From: JAHDCJ01 sp039028895
GTDB lineage: Bacteria; Bacteroidota; Bacteroidia; Chitinophagales; Saprospiraceae
Direction: 5' to 3'
DNA length: 64,000 nucleotides
Assembly: GCA_039028895.1 (NCBI GenBank)
Contig: JBCCHF010000011.1
Location: 1 to 64,000, forward strand
The notes below the pieces were generated by a model. The model worked only from the letters and a program-made list of their open reading frames with translations, was not told the origin of the DNA and ran no database searches. The translations under genes and the position numbers were made by a program. The stretch's first letter is position 1, and each line of letters opens with the position of its first letter. This document shows positions 15,671 to 24,762 of the stretch, in pieces.

Positions 15671-16535
15671 AGAATCTGATCGTTCGTTTCCAGGCTAACT
15701 TACCGGCTTTTTTGTCGTACCGTGGCGTAGTATCATTATGAAAACCATGCTTCACACCAGGATACATATGAGCCGTATAGGATTTGTTGTGTTCCTTTAA
15801 AGCAGCCTCATAAGCAGGCCAGCCTTTATTTACCCGCTCATCCAATTCAGCGTATTGCAATAGTAAAGGGGCATTGATATTCGGCACTTCCTCTGCAGGT
15901 GCTTGCCCACCATAAAAAGGAACAGCTGCCGCCAGATCAGGACATCGCGCAGCCATCATATTGGAAATCCAGCCACCAAAGCAAAAACCAACAACACCCA
16001 CTTTTCCGGTACAACCGGGATGATTTTTCAAATACTCAAAAGCAGCAATGAAGTCTTCCAACATCTCATGGCGGTCACGCTTTCGTTGAAGTGTTCTGCC
16101 TTCGTCATCCGTTCCGGGATAACCGCCTAAGGGGTAAAGGGCGTCAGGGGCAATGACCAAAAATCCTTTCATGGCAGCTCTCCTCGCTACATCTGAAATA
16201 TGCGGATTAAGTCCCCGGTTTTCATGAACGACTACTACTCCCGGCAATTTGCCTTTCTTTTTCGTCTTTTTAACCAGCAAGCCCTGCATTTCTCCAGCCC
16301 CTTTCGGGGAATCGTATAAGACAAATTCAGACGTTAGCCGCGGATCATCGGCATCAATCTGGATGGCATCATACTTCGGCGCCAGAAATTCAAACATGGC
16401 AGATGCAGTCAGGCCACCTACGGCATAAACTGAGATACGCTCTAAAAATTCACGTCGATCAATTTTGCTATGCACATAATGGTCGAATAATTCATAAACA
16501 TCAGGATGGATGTCTTTCTTTTTGATTGGTTTCAT
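15651..16535 (-). CDS. Dienelactone hydrolase family protein, Tat-like signal
   Basis: A 294-residue alpha/beta hydrolase of the dienelactone hydrolase family. The catalytic triad motifs are VGFCFGG (Cys nucleophile), LLQYAELDERVN (Asp) and PGVKHGFHND (His), with the early HENRGLNPH oxyanion region. Residues 36-55 (DRREFLERISVYAVGG) look like an internal twin-arginine signal, as in other exported relatives, so it may act in the periplasm. The substrate is unknown. It ends tail to tail with the gene at 15170-15670, overlapping by 20 bases. Confidence 0.88.
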   Translation of the reverse strand: MKPIKKKDIHPDVYELFDHYVHSKIDRREFLERISVYAVGGLTASAMFEFLAPKYDAIQIDADDPRLTSEFVLYDSPKGAGEMQGLLVKKTKKKGKLPGVVVVHENRGLNPHISDVARRAAMKGFLVIAPDALYPLGGYPGTDDEGRTLQRKRDRHEMLEDFIAAFEYLKNHPGCTGKVGVVGFCFGGWISNMMAARCPDLAAAVPFYGGQAPAEEVPNINAPLLLQYAELDERVNKGWPAYEAALKEHNKSYTAHMYPGVKHGFHNDTTPRYDKKAGKLAWKRTIRFFKAHLS

Positions 16536-16635
16536 GGAGAATGGGTTTTTAAGAATTTTAAAGGGGGTGGTTATTGAATGCTTGCTTCATGCGCGTTCAT
16601 TTTTTTGCAGTCGCTCAAAAAAACGAACAAAAAAA

Positions 16636-16683
16636 AGGCCGTCAAAATAAACTCGCTTCGCTCAGACAGTATTTTGACGGCCT
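16636..16683. repeat. 14-bp perfect inverted repeat (REP-like or terminator)
   Basis: AGGCCGTCAAAATA (16636-16649) and TATTTTGACGGCCT (16670-16683) pair perfectly. The loop contains CTCGCTTCGCTC (16652-16663), the reverse complement of the loop word in the inverted repeat at 108-148. The left arm follows an A-run (16629-16636), so on the minus strand the stem ends in a T-run and could act as a terminator. The rest of the 412-base gap (16536-16947) holds A/T-rich DNA without any gene. Confidence 0.6.
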
Positions 16684-16947
16684 CCCTCTGCCTATTAGTC
16701 TAATAGCAAGTTCGGCCTTTTTGTAATACCGTAAAGAAAATCATGGAATGGAGCGAATAAAAAGTTTTACAGTTTGACGACCATAGGGAGGAGTTTAAAA
16801 CTTTTCGCGGAATGCAATGATTTTTAGGTATTTCAAAGAAGCCTTGATCTTTTGATTCTTTTCCATCAAGGGAAAAGAATATTATTCAAAAAAGAACAAA
16901 AAATTATTCTAATCATTAATTTAACCTTTTAACCTCAAACTAAGCCC

Positions 16948-17322
16948 ATGAAATCAAAATTTACCGAAAAATTAACCACAAACGGCTGGTCCAACGTCCA
17001 TGATCCTGAAAGTTTACACCTAACTACAGAAGACGGAAACGTCATCCAAAACGCCGATGCATATTTAATGAACCAAATTCAGCCTAATTTCCAGGCGGGG
17101 CTGGCGTTATTCGAAAATGAAAGTATGATCAGGCTAAGAGTATTTAATATGCCTGGTGATTTTAACTGGTTACAAATTGTGTACAATAGCAACCTTGAAG
17201 CCTTACTAGATGAAATTATTGCTATGCAGCATGAACTGCCCAATAAAAGCTATTTCAGCCTGATGTCTGGGACCTTTAAGACCGACTGTCAGGTGTCATT
17301 ATTGGCATGGGAGCAATTTTGA
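16948..17322 (+). CDS. Hypothetical protein
   Basis: A 124-residue cytoplasmic protein with no motif that I recognise. Predicted mixed helix and strand, with one cysteine near the end. It lies after an A/T-rich 400-base gap and ends 10 bases before the convergent molybdoenzyme gene. A small 'unknown' of this kind is supported only by its length and position. Confidence 0.65.
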   Translation: MKSKFTEKLTTNGWSNVHDPESLHLTTEDGNVIQNADAYLMNQIQPNFQAGLALFENESMIRLRVFNMPGDFNWLQIVYNSNLEALLDEIIAMQHELPNKSYFSLMSGTFKTDCQVSLLAWEQF

Positions 17323-17332
17323 TTCTAACCTG

Positions 17333-19618
17333 CTAACTTGCTTTCTCCAATTTTACCCTCACGTTTTTGTGGTAAGGTGTTTTCGCCATGGGGTCACAAT
17401 CATCAGTCGACGTTAGTAAATTCGCTTTTGCGCCAATGTTTGCATCCGATTCGAGGTCTGGATACTCTAATCCATAGCCATGTGGCATCGAAATGATTCC
17501 TTTAGGTACTTCATCCGTTACTTTGACCACGATTTTAAGCGATCCTATTTTGGAAGTACAGGTAACAAGGTCTCCTGATTCGATGCCGAGCGATTCAGCA
17601 TCTTTGGGGTTGACTTTCAGGGCGCCTTCCTGGTCATTTTTTCGCCATTCAGGATTACGAATTATTGTGTTGGCATTATATGTGCGTCGCTCACCGGCCA
17701 TCAGGTTGAACGGGTATTCGGCTTCATAGCTGGCCTCCTTTTTAGCGTTTTCAGGCAAGGCATCCAACCAATCAAGCATAAGTGGTATCGACAAATGTAC
17801 CTTTTTGTCTTTGTGGCGGATAAGATCCCAATGCTCCTCTTGTTCGTGTACGCTCATGATCGTTCCTGACGGGCTGTTGATGATAGCGTTAAAGAGACTC
17901 TCTCCGAGCATGTAGCCACTGCCTTTAAACCCGGCGCGCTTGACGGCTTTAGTATGTTTTTCTGCATAGCGATGCGCCGCAAACCAAAGCACTGCTCCTG
18001 ATGCCGCCCCATTTGGTAAAGCTTTGCCAAGCGTAGCTCTAAGAATTGTTGGTCCGTACTTTTTCCATTTTGGTTTTAAAGCAAAGGTTAATGCAATTGC
18101 TAGCGGGAAAAGGCGCAATGCCGGGATCATCCTGTCCAATTTCGCGACTGTGGCAAGGATGGGGAAGGATTTTGGCAATTCACCCATCGCTGTCACCAGC
18201 CTGTGATGGATCTCAGGTTCAGGCAGCGTGTTGACCAATGGCTCAACCACCGGATGCCTGAAGTGGAAGAAGTTTTTAGGAAACTCCAGGTTAAAGAAAG
18301 TCGATTCATATTTTTCGAATTGAGAAGAAGCAGGCAAAACATAATCGGCGGCCATGGCTGTTTCGGTCATAGCGACATCGATGACCACCATCAAATCAAG
18401 CCTGGTATAAGCCTTTTTCTGAGCGGGAATGTCAGCATAGGAGGAGAGCGGGTTGGCTGACTCCACGATCAGGGCGCGCATTCTGTCAGGATGGTCTGAA
18501 TCAATTTCCAATGGCAGAATATTAGGTGGAAATAGTTTACAAATTTCTTTCATTCCGGTAACCGGGGTTGAAATACCTCCTTTTTCAGGCTCTTTGGAGT
18601 GACCGATCAAAGGAAGCAGGAAAGTGTGGAGGCTATTAGTACCTTCTTTTCCAAAATTTCCTGTTACCAGGAAGAGGAGCCTGGTCAAATAGGCGTTTAG
18701 TGTACTGTTATGGCTTTGTTCGATACCAAGGTCTGATCGCACTGCAACCGTGTCTGCTGCTGCGAGGTTGCGGGCAACTTGCCTGATAAGGTCAGCATCA
18801 ACACCACAAATTTTGGCATATTCATCAACAGGCACTGACATAAAATGTGGTTTGATCTCGTCAAATCCATTGGTGTGTTTGTCAATAAATGCCTTGTCTT
18901 CGAGCCCTTCGTTAATGATCACACCCAGCATTGCGGCAAGCAAATAAGCATCTTTGCCCGGTTTGACCTGGAGGAAAATATCCGCTTTTTTAGCAGTTTC
19001 GGTTAGTCGTGGGTCAACTACAACCAGGGTTTTATCTGGATTTCTGGAGATTTTGTTTATGGTTGGTCTGGCTTTAGGCAAGCCATGAGATTGCATTGGG
19101 TTAGCCCCAATGATAAAGACAAAGTCGGCCTCAGCAACGGGTTCGCAATAGTTGGTATTCTGACGACCGAAAAGTTTGCCGTTGACCCAGAAATTACCGG
19201 TTTTTTCCTGTGCAAGAGCAGAATAGAAATATGGAGTATCGCAAGCAGCTCTCAAACCAGAACTGTAGATGCCGCCAATATGATTGCCTTGTCCACCACC
19301 ACCTGCATAGCCAATGACCTTTCCGCCATAAGTGTTACGGATGTCTACTAATTTGTCGGCGATTTCCTTGATGGCCGTTTCCCACGAAACTTCTTCAAAG
19401 GTGCCATCTGCTTTTTTGCGAAGCGGGGAGGTGAGCCTGACCTGGTGCTGGTAATAGTTGAGTCTTGTGGCTTTCTGACAAATATATCCCTCGGAAACCG
19501 GGTGGTCTTTATCGCCAAGGATCTTTCCAAAATTTTGATTTACATCAATATCGATCTTGATACCACAGTTTTGGGAACACAAGATACAAGCGGATGATTT
19601 TGTGGTTGTCGTTGTCAT
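17333..19618 (-). CDS. Molybdopterin-dependent oxidoreductase
   Basis: A 761-residue enzyme of the DMSO-reductase/formate dehydrogenase superfamily. The N-terminal [4Fe-4S] site is Cys11, Cys14, Cys18 and Cys47 (CILCSQNCG ... GYICQKATR). Molybdopterin-binding blocks follow (VIGYAGGGGQGNHIGG, FIIGANPMQSHG, TLVVVDPRLTETAKKADIFLQVKPGKD), and the C-terminal MopB-binding beta-barrel is YPFNLMAGERRTYNANTIIRNPEWR. There is no Tat signal, so it is cytoplasmic; no partner Fe-S or membrane subunit is adjacent. The metal ligand residue and substrate cannot be told. Its ATG overlaps the TetR stop by four bases, so the regulator and enzyme form one operon. Confidence 0.9.
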   Translation of the reverse strand: MTTTTTKSSACILCSQNCGIKIDIDVNQNFGKILGDKDHPVSEGYICQKATRLNYYQHQVRLTSPLRKKADGTFEEVSWETAIKEIADKLVDIRNTYGGKVIGYAGGGGQGNHIGGIYSSGLRAACDTPYFYSALAQEKTGNFWVNGKLFGRQNTNYCEPVAEADFVFIIGANPMQSHGLPKARPTINKISRNPDKTLVVVDPRLTETAKKADIFLQVKPGKDAYLLAAMLGVIINEGLEDKAFIDKHTNGFDEIKPHFMSVPVDEYAKICGVDADLIRQVARNLAAADTVAVRSDLGIEQSHNSTLNAYLTRLLFLVTGNFGKEGTNSLHTFLLPLIGHSKEPEKGGISTPVTGMKEICKLFPPNILPLEIDSDHPDRMRALIVESANPLSSYADIPAQKKAYTRLDLMVVIDVAMTETAMAADYVLPASSQFEKYESTFFNLEFPKNFFHFRHPVVEPLVNTLPEPEIHHRLVTAMGELPKSFPILATVAKLDRMIPALRLFPLAIALTFALKPKWKKYGPTILRATLGKALPNGAASGAVLWFAAHRYAEKHTKAVKRAGFKGSGYMLGESLFNAIINSPSGTIMSVHEQEEHWDLIRHKDKKVHLSIPLMLDWLDALPENAKKEASYEAEYPFNLMAGERRTYNANTIIRNPEWRKNDQEGALKVNPKDAESLGIESGDLVTCTSKIGSLKIVVKVTDEVPKGIISMPHGYGLEYPDLESDANIGAKANLLTSTDDCDPMAKTPYHKNVRVKLEKAS

Positions 19619-20175
19619 GGATTCAGAAAATTTAATCCCCTGTCAAGCGCTTGCTTTAGCCTTGAGGGGTCTTTATACAATTGCATTAGAATGATGGAGC
19701 CTTCTATATCTGCGATTATTTTTTGGGCATCGGCTTTGGCCTGGGCTAATGGTTTGCTCTCTTTTAAAATGTTGATTAGAGCATTTTCCCAATGTCCGAA
19801 AAAACGCAGTACACTATCAATAAAGGTGTCTTCTACGTGGGAAGTTTCCAGTACGGTATTGGCGAAAAAACATCCGCCCGGATAATCTGTGAATGCGCGA
19901 TAAGTGTAATCCCCCATTTTCCTAAGCCGCTCCGCTGCTGTCAGATCTTCTTCATAGGCAACACTGAAAATCTTTCTCCGAAACCATGCGGTAGTGGCAT
20001 CAAGAGCCTGTAACATGACAGTTTCCTTATTGGAAAAATGATGGTAAAACGCGCCTTTAGTGAGATTCAGTTCTTTGGCAAGATCACTCATACTCGTCCG
20101 GTAGTATCCTCTGCGACGAAACACTTGTATACTTCCAAGGATGATTTCCTGACGGGTAACTTTTTGTAAGGGCAT
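19615..20175 (-). CDS. TetR/AcrR-family regulator
   Basis: A 186-residue TetR-family repressor. The N-terminal helix-turn-helix is complete: ILGSIQVFRRRGYYRTSMSDLAKELNLTKGAFYHHFSNKETVM. The C-terminal ligand domain contains GGCFFANTVLETS, typical of the subgroup that senses electrophilic or quinone-like compounds. It overlaps the molybdoenzyme start and should control it together with itself. A perfect 11-bp inverted repeat just upstream of its start (20187-20218) is the likely operator. Confidence 0.92.
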   Translation of the reverse strand: MPLQKVTRQEIILGSIQVFRRRGYYRTSMSDLAKELNLTKGAFYHHFSNKETVMLQALDATTAWFRRKIFSVAYEEDLTAAERLRKMGDYTYRAFTDYPGGCFFANTVLETSHVEDTFIDSVLRFFGHWENALINILKESKPLAQAKADAQKIIADIEGSIILMQLYKDPSRLKQALDRGLNFLNP

Positions 20176-20179
20176 GTAG

Positions 20180-20218
20180 CAAAAATATTTTACATACTAA
20201 ACGGTTGGTATGTAAAAT
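20180..20218 (-). promoter_or_regulatory. TetR operator over its own promoter
   Basis: ATTTTACATAC (20187-20197) and GTATGTAAAAT (20208-20218) are perfect inverted arms around a 10-base spacer. The -7 element TATTTTTG reads on the minus strand at 20187-20180, so the operator covers the region directly upstream of it. A bound repressor would block transcription of tetR and the molybdoenzyme. The transcript would be nearly leaderless. Confidence 0.75.
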
Positions 20219-20323
20219 AAGAAAAATTGAGGAAACAATTCAATACTTCACCAAAGGCCTTCGTTTCTTTTGCTTAAATTCATATCAGATTCCCAGTTTT
20301 ACTAACACTCTAAATCCATTCTA

Positions 20324-22516
20324 ATGAAAATTACACTGAGTACAAAATGTATGCTTTTGGTATGCTTGGCATTGACCTTTTTTGCATGTCAAAACAGTGA
20401 GCCAACCGATTCTCAAACTGATATTTCTACACTAACACCACCTGACGCAGAAAAAGTCGACACCATACTTTCCATTCACGGAGACGAAAGGGTAGACCCT
20501 TACTTCTGGATGCGACTTAAAGACGAACAGAAACTCGCTGAAAATCCGGACGACCAGACAGCAAAAGTGACCAGTTACTTGAATTCTGAAAACGACTACA
20601 CCGGAAAAGTACTCGAAAAAACAGAAGCTTTCCAGGAAGAACTTTACCAGGAAATCATCGGACGGATCAAGCAGGATGATGAATCCGTACCTTATTTCAA
20701 AAATGGATATTGGTACTATTCGAGATATGAGCAAGGTGGCGAATACCCCCTGTATTGCCGTAAAAAAGGCAATCTCGAGGCCGAAGAAGAAATTATGCTT
20801 GATGTCAACGAGTTGGCAGAAGGACATGCTTACTACAGCGCTGGATCACTCAGAGTGAGCCCCGATAATAAAATCCTGGCATTCGGCGAAGATACACTCA
20901 GCCGGAGGGTCTACCATATTCGGTTTAAAAACCTGGAAACCGGTGAGTATTTACCAGATGTTCTTGAGGGTACCACAAGTTCTGGTGCATGGTCGTCAGA
21001 CAGCCAGAATTATTTATACACCTCCAAAAATAAAGTCAGCTTGCTTTCTGAAAAGATATGGAAGCATAAACTTGGTACTGACCAGGCTAATGACGAATTG
21101 AAATACCATGAAAAGGATCCATCTTATTACATCGGCGTCTATGCTTCTAAATCTGAAAAGTTTCTCATCATTTATAACAGTAGTACACTGGTAACTCAAT
21201 ACCACATCCTTGAAGCAGATAATCCGGATGGCGATTTTCGTGAATTCTCACCCAGGGACGAGGAGCATGAGTACAGCATCGTCCATTTTGAAGATAAATT
21301 CTACCTTGTCACCAACCTTGATGCAATAAATTTTAGGTTAATGGAAACCCCTGAAACGGCAACGTCAAAAGATAATTGGAAAGAAGTCATTCCTCATAGG
21401 GAGGATGTACTTTTGGATGACGTCGAAATATTCAAAAATTATCTTGTTGTAAGAGAACGTTCGAATGCTCTCACCCAACTGAAGATTATCGACCAAAAGA
21501 CCAATGAAGAGCACTATCTCGATTTTGGTGAGGATGCTTATGTGACCTATACGTCAACGAACACAGAATTCAACACAGATATACTGCGTTATGGCTATTC
21601 ATCCCTGACCACACCTAACTCGACTTATGACTACAACATGTCGACAAAGGAGAAGGCGCTGAAAAAGCAAACTGAAGTTGTTGGTGGTCATAATCCCGAA
21701 GACTATGAGACTGAACGCATCTTCGCCACAGGCCGGGATGGCACCAAGATTCCGATCTCTGTAGTTTACAAAAAAGGGTTTGAGAAAAATGGAGAAGGCC
21801 CGCTATTGCTTTATTCATACGGGTCATATGGTAGTTCGACCGATCCATGGTTCAATTCTGTAAACCTGAGTTTGCTGGACAGGGGGTTTGCTTACGCTTT
21901 GGCGCACATTCGAGGCGGTCAGGAAATGGGGCGTCAGTGGTATGAAGATGGCAAAATGTTTAATAAGAAAAATACGTTTTACGACTTTATTGATTGCGCG
22001 AAGCACCTTGTAGACGAGAATTATACTTCTCCTGATCACCTATACGCACGAGGAGGATCTGCTGGCGGATTACTAATGGGAGCAGTTGCTAATATGGCTC
22101 CTGATTTGTTTAACGGTATGGTCGCTGCAGTGCCATTTGTTGATGTGGTCAGTACCATGCTCGACGAGTCGATCCCATTGACCAGTAACGAGTTTGATGA
22201 GTGGGGTAACCCCAAGATTGCGGATCAATACGCTTACATATTGTCCTATTCACCATATGATAATGTCAAAGATCAGGCATATCCGAACATGCTCATCACA
22301 ACTGGATTTTTTGATTCTCAGGTACAATATTGGGAGCCGGCGAAATGGGCAGCCAAGTTAAGGGATCATCATCAGGGGGATAACACCATCCTTCTAAAAA
22401 CAAATATGGAAGCTGGCCATGGTGGTGCATCAGGCAGGTATGAGCGTTACCGCGAAAGAGCCTTCGAATACACATGGGTGCTGAACCTTGAAGGCAAAGC
22501 TGACCTAAAGGACTAA
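20324..22516 (+). CDS. S9 family peptidase (oligopeptidase B-like) lipoprotein
   Basis: A 730-residue serine peptidase of the prolyl oligopeptidase family, closest in layout to oligopeptidase B. A lipoprotein signal ends in FFACQ. The N-terminal propeller starts at DERVDPYFWMRLKD. The catalytic Ser579 lies in GGSAGGLLMG, the Asp in TGFFDSQVQYWEP, and the His in EAGHGGASGRYER. It should cut short peptides after basic residues in the periplasm or on the surface. An amidohydrolase remnant follows 15 bases later. Confidence 0.92.
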   Translation: MKITLSTKCMLLVCLALTFFACQNSEPTDSQTDISTLTPPDAEKVDTILSIHGDERVDPYFWMRLKDEQKLAENPDDQTAKVTSYLNSENDYTGKVLEKTEAFQEELYQEIIGRIKQDDESVPYFKNGYWYYSRYEQGGEYPLYCRKKGNLEAEEEIMLDVNELAEGHAYYSAGSLRVSPDNKILAFGEDTLSRRVYHIRFKNLETGEYLPDVLEGTTSSGAWSSDSQNYLYTSKNKVSLLSEKIWKHKLGTDQANDELKYHEKDPSYYIGVYASKSEKFLIIYNSSTLVTQYHILEADNPDGDFREFSPRDEEHEYSIVHFEDKFYLVTNLDAINFRLMETPETATSKDNWKEVIPHREDVLLDDVEIFKNYLVVRERSNALTQLKIIDQKTNEEHYLDFGEDAYVTYTSTNTEFNTDILRYGYSSLTTPNSTYDYNMSTKEKALKKQTEVVGGHNPEDYETERIFATGRDGTKIPISVVYKKGFEKNGEGPLLLYSYGSYGSSTDPWFNSVNLSLLDRGFAYALAHIRGGQEMGRQWYEDGKMFNKKNTFYDFIDCAKHLVDENYTSPDHLYARGGSAGGLLMGAVANMAPDLFNGMVAAVPFVDVVSTMLDESIPLTSNEFDEWGNPKIADQYAYILSYSPYDNVKDQAYPNMLITTGFFDSQVQYWEPAKWAAKLRDHHQGDNTILLKTNMEAGHGGASGRYERYRERAFEYTWVLNLEGKADLKD

Positions 22517-22531
22517 CACCATAGCCCCACT

Positions 22532-22946
22532 ATGAGACCACTACTTTTTATTGCGTGCTTTTTCCTGGTTACCTGTTTTGCGTATGGACAGGTAACAGAA
22601 GCACCAATAGTCGATGAAGGGGAAGGACCATTTCCCCAATTGATTATCCGTGGAGCAATATTAATCAATTCAACAGGTGCACCCCCTATCGGACCTGTCG
22701 ATGTAGTGATTGAAAACAACATCATCAAGGAAGTCAAGGTCGTCGGGTATCCGGGGGTGCCGATCGATACGGCGAGACGGTCAAAACTAGAAGCAGGCAA
22801 AAAAGCTGATATCATTATCATTGATGAATCTCAAAGTCCTTTATGGTACTGGCGCGATCAAATTTACGGATGATAGTAAAGTGGTCAGAGTAGGCGGTGT
22901 GCGCTATACGATCAAAGACGGGATCATTTACGACGCCAAGCGATAA
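22532..22946 (+). pseudogene. Amidohydrolase remnant with internal deletion and frameshift
   Basis: The first 80 codons read like the start of a secreted imidazolonepropionase-like amidohydrolase: a signal peptide, then LIIRGAILINSTGAPP and DVVIENNIIKEV. The chain then jumps from PGVPIDTARR to LEAGKKADIIIIDE, which belongs near the C-terminus of that family; the whole metal-binding barrel (several hundred residues) is missing. The intact frame stops at 22873, but the next frame continues with VLYGTGAIKFTDDSKVV and RVGGVRYTIKDGIIYDAKR up to a stop at 22946, again the family's C-terminal end. So there is a large deletion plus a frameshift. It cannot be an active hydrolase. Confidence 0.8.
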
Positions 22947-22972
22947 TCGGGTATAAGATTTCAAATTGAGTT

Positions 22973-23998
22973 ATGAAAAGTTTCAGGGCAATTCGAATTT
23001 TGTGTTTTTTGATACTAGGAATTGCATTATTAGGCTGTCAGCCAAAAGTTGAACAGCAACAATCTCGAATCGAACCTGAACCTAAAAATACCGAAATACA
23101 ACTTATCCGGAATGAAAAATTAACATCAACCGGGAGAGTTCCGGTTTACATATCCAGAAACCAGGGCAGGAGCTGGGAGCCAGTTAGCGAAGGCCTGAAT
23201 CCCGATATCCAGGTGTCATTTCTTGAGCCATTTGGTGATGAGATACTAATGGCAACGGACAATGATGGCCTTTATATTAGTTACGACAACCGTACCAGGT
23301 GGAAACCTATAGGCAGTGGTCTGCCGGGCAAAAAGATCAATTCCCTTTATCTTGGCGAAGCAACATTTTATGCAGGTGTTTATGGTCAGGGACTGTTCAG
23401 AAGCCTTGATAAAGGACAAACATGGGAGGCCTATAATTTTAATTTACCTGATCTTAGGGTCCAGTCCATCCTGGAAGTAGGAGATCTTTTGCTGGTTGGT
23501 ACTGATAGCGGAATTTTTCAGCTGGATGCCCAAAACCAGTTCTGGATACTGTCTTTCCCCCATGTTCAGGTCTTATCGCTTAATCACTATGAAGGGAAGT
23601 TTGTCGCTGGCACTAATCAAGGCTCTTTGCTTTCCGAAAACGGACCTGGGAAATGGCGCTGGATTAATCAACAAGGAGCTGTTCATTATACGATCCTGAT
23701 CGACCAGACGATAATTGAAATGGTCATCATGGGAAATCTAAATTTTTCAAATGACTGGGGTGCCAGCTGGCAGCAAGGTATCTATTCACCAAATGCTGGT
23801 ACATATGTTTACCAGGTTGCCAAAGTCGGGAGTCAATATATCCTCAGCAATAACTACGGTGTTTCGATTTCTGATGATGGTGGTTTAACCTGGTCTCGTA
23901 TCTTCGAAACTGAGCTAATGGGGTTTTTCGATTTTCTGGTCATTGATAATGTGATTTATGGTGGCACCCGCTCCTGGAATGAATCAAGAGGCAAGTAA
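22973..23998 (+). CDS. Lipoprotein with BNR/VPS10-like beta-propeller repeats
   Basis: A 341-residue lipoprotein (signal ending LLGCQ). The body is a set of repeats of the form 'D-x-G-x-T/S-W' (NQGRSWEPVSEGL, DNRTRWKPIGSGLP, DKGQTWEAYNF, DWGASWQQG, DDGGLTWSRI), each about 50 residues apart, as in BNR, YCF48 or sortilin-type propellers. The sialidase catalytic residues are not evident, so a binding or structural role is more likely than catalysis. Confidence 0.82.
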   Translation: MKSFRAIRILCFLILGIALLGCQPKVEQQQSRIEPEPKNTEIQLIRNEKLTSTGRVPVYISRNQGRSWEPVSEGLNPDIQVSFLEPFGDEILMATDNDGLYISYDNRTRWKPIGSGLPGKKINSLYLGEATFYAGVYGQGLFRSLDKGQTWEAYNFNLPDLRVQSILEVGDLLLVGTDSGIFQLDAQNQFWILSFPHVQVLSLNHYEGKFVAGTNQGSLLSENGPGKWRWINQQGAVHYTILIDQTIIEMVIMGNLNFSNDWGASWQQGIYSPNAGTYVYQVAKVGSQYILSNNYGVSISDDGGLTWSRIFETELMGFFDFLVIDNVIYGGTRSWNESRGK

Positions 23999-24068
23999 TT
24001 TTACGGCATTTTTTTATTAATGATGACTTTTGACGGCGCTCTTCGATGAATATATAAAATCGAAGAAC

Positions 24069-24671
24069 ATGAAACGTATAATCTTTCTCTTGTGCGCTTT
24101 TGTAGCTGCTTTACCATTTTCAAACGCTCAATCCGATTCTGAAAACGCAGGGTTTTTTAACGACTGGCAATTAGGAGCCAGGGTGGGTATCAATGTTTCC
24201 AACATGTTTGGCGATGTAGGTAATAATTCATTTTTATTTTCAGTCAATGCCGGTGTGGTTGGTAATAAATCTCTGACTGACAAACTGGGCTTAGCCGTAG
24301 AACCCCATTTTTCAATAGAAGGACAAAAACTAAATGGCGGGTATGACAGGATCACCTATTTTAATATTCCAATACTGGTGAGGTACCAGGTGTCAGATAA
24401 CTTTAGCGCAGAAGGAGGACTAAAGATGGGCATCAAAGTAATCGAAAAAACCAAATTCGGAACTACTGGAAACACCCTTCGCAGAAACCGCTTCAAGACT
24501 TTAGCACCGGGAATCGTGATCGGCACTACCTACAACATCAACGAAAACTGGTTTGCCCAATTCCGTTATAATATCAAGCTTAAAGACGTGGTCAGGGTAG
24601 GCGGTGGTGATTCAGAAGGGTCAATTATCATGCTCTTCCAATTCTGCGCAGGCTACTTGTTCGGCGGCTAA
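24069..24671 (+). CDS. Outer-membrane beta-barrel protein, PorT-like family
   Basis: A 200-residue outer-membrane barrel. I use the ATG at 24069 (MKRIIFLLCAFVAALPFSNAQ), which gives a clean signal peptide; an earlier frame start lacks one. Alternating strands such as GARVGINVSNMFGD, KLGLAVEPHFSIEGQKLN, NIPILVRYQVSDNFSAEGGLKMGI and NWFAQFRYNIKLKDVV are typical of the PorT-family 'outer membrane beta-barrel' domain. Individual family members differ in role and none can be named here. Confidence 0.83.
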   Translation: MKRIIFLLCAFVAALPFSNAQSDSENAGFFNDWQLGARVGINVSNMFGDVGNNSFLFSVNAGVVGNKSLTDKLGLAVEPHFSIEGQKLNGGYDRITYFNIPILVRYQVSDNFSAEGGLKMGIKVIEKTKFGTTGNTLRRNRFKTLAPGIVIGTTYNINENWFAQFRYNIKLKDVVRVGGGDSEGSIIMLFQFCAGYLFGG

Positions 24672-24689
24672 ATCTAATACGCCAACATC

Positions 24690-24737
24690 GCTCTGCGTAT
24701 CTTAAAAGAAAAGTTCTCCGCGCCTCCGCGTTTAAAA
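24690..24737 (+). repeat. Dispersed CTCTGCG intergenic repeat, copy B
   Basis: Just after the barrel gene the strand reads GCTCTGCGTATCTTAAAAG and then CTCCGCGCCTCCGCGTTTAAAA. CTCTGCGTATCTTA (24691-24704) is identical to 10048-10061. Confidence 0.45.
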
Positions 24738-24762
24738 TAGCTAGAGGCTAATAGGTAAAAAA

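Noticed and set aside
22532..22873. A genuine small secreted protein of 113 residues
   Set aside because: Both ends match an amidohydrolase and the continuation in another frame to 22946 shows the family's C-terminus, so a decayed gene explains it better.
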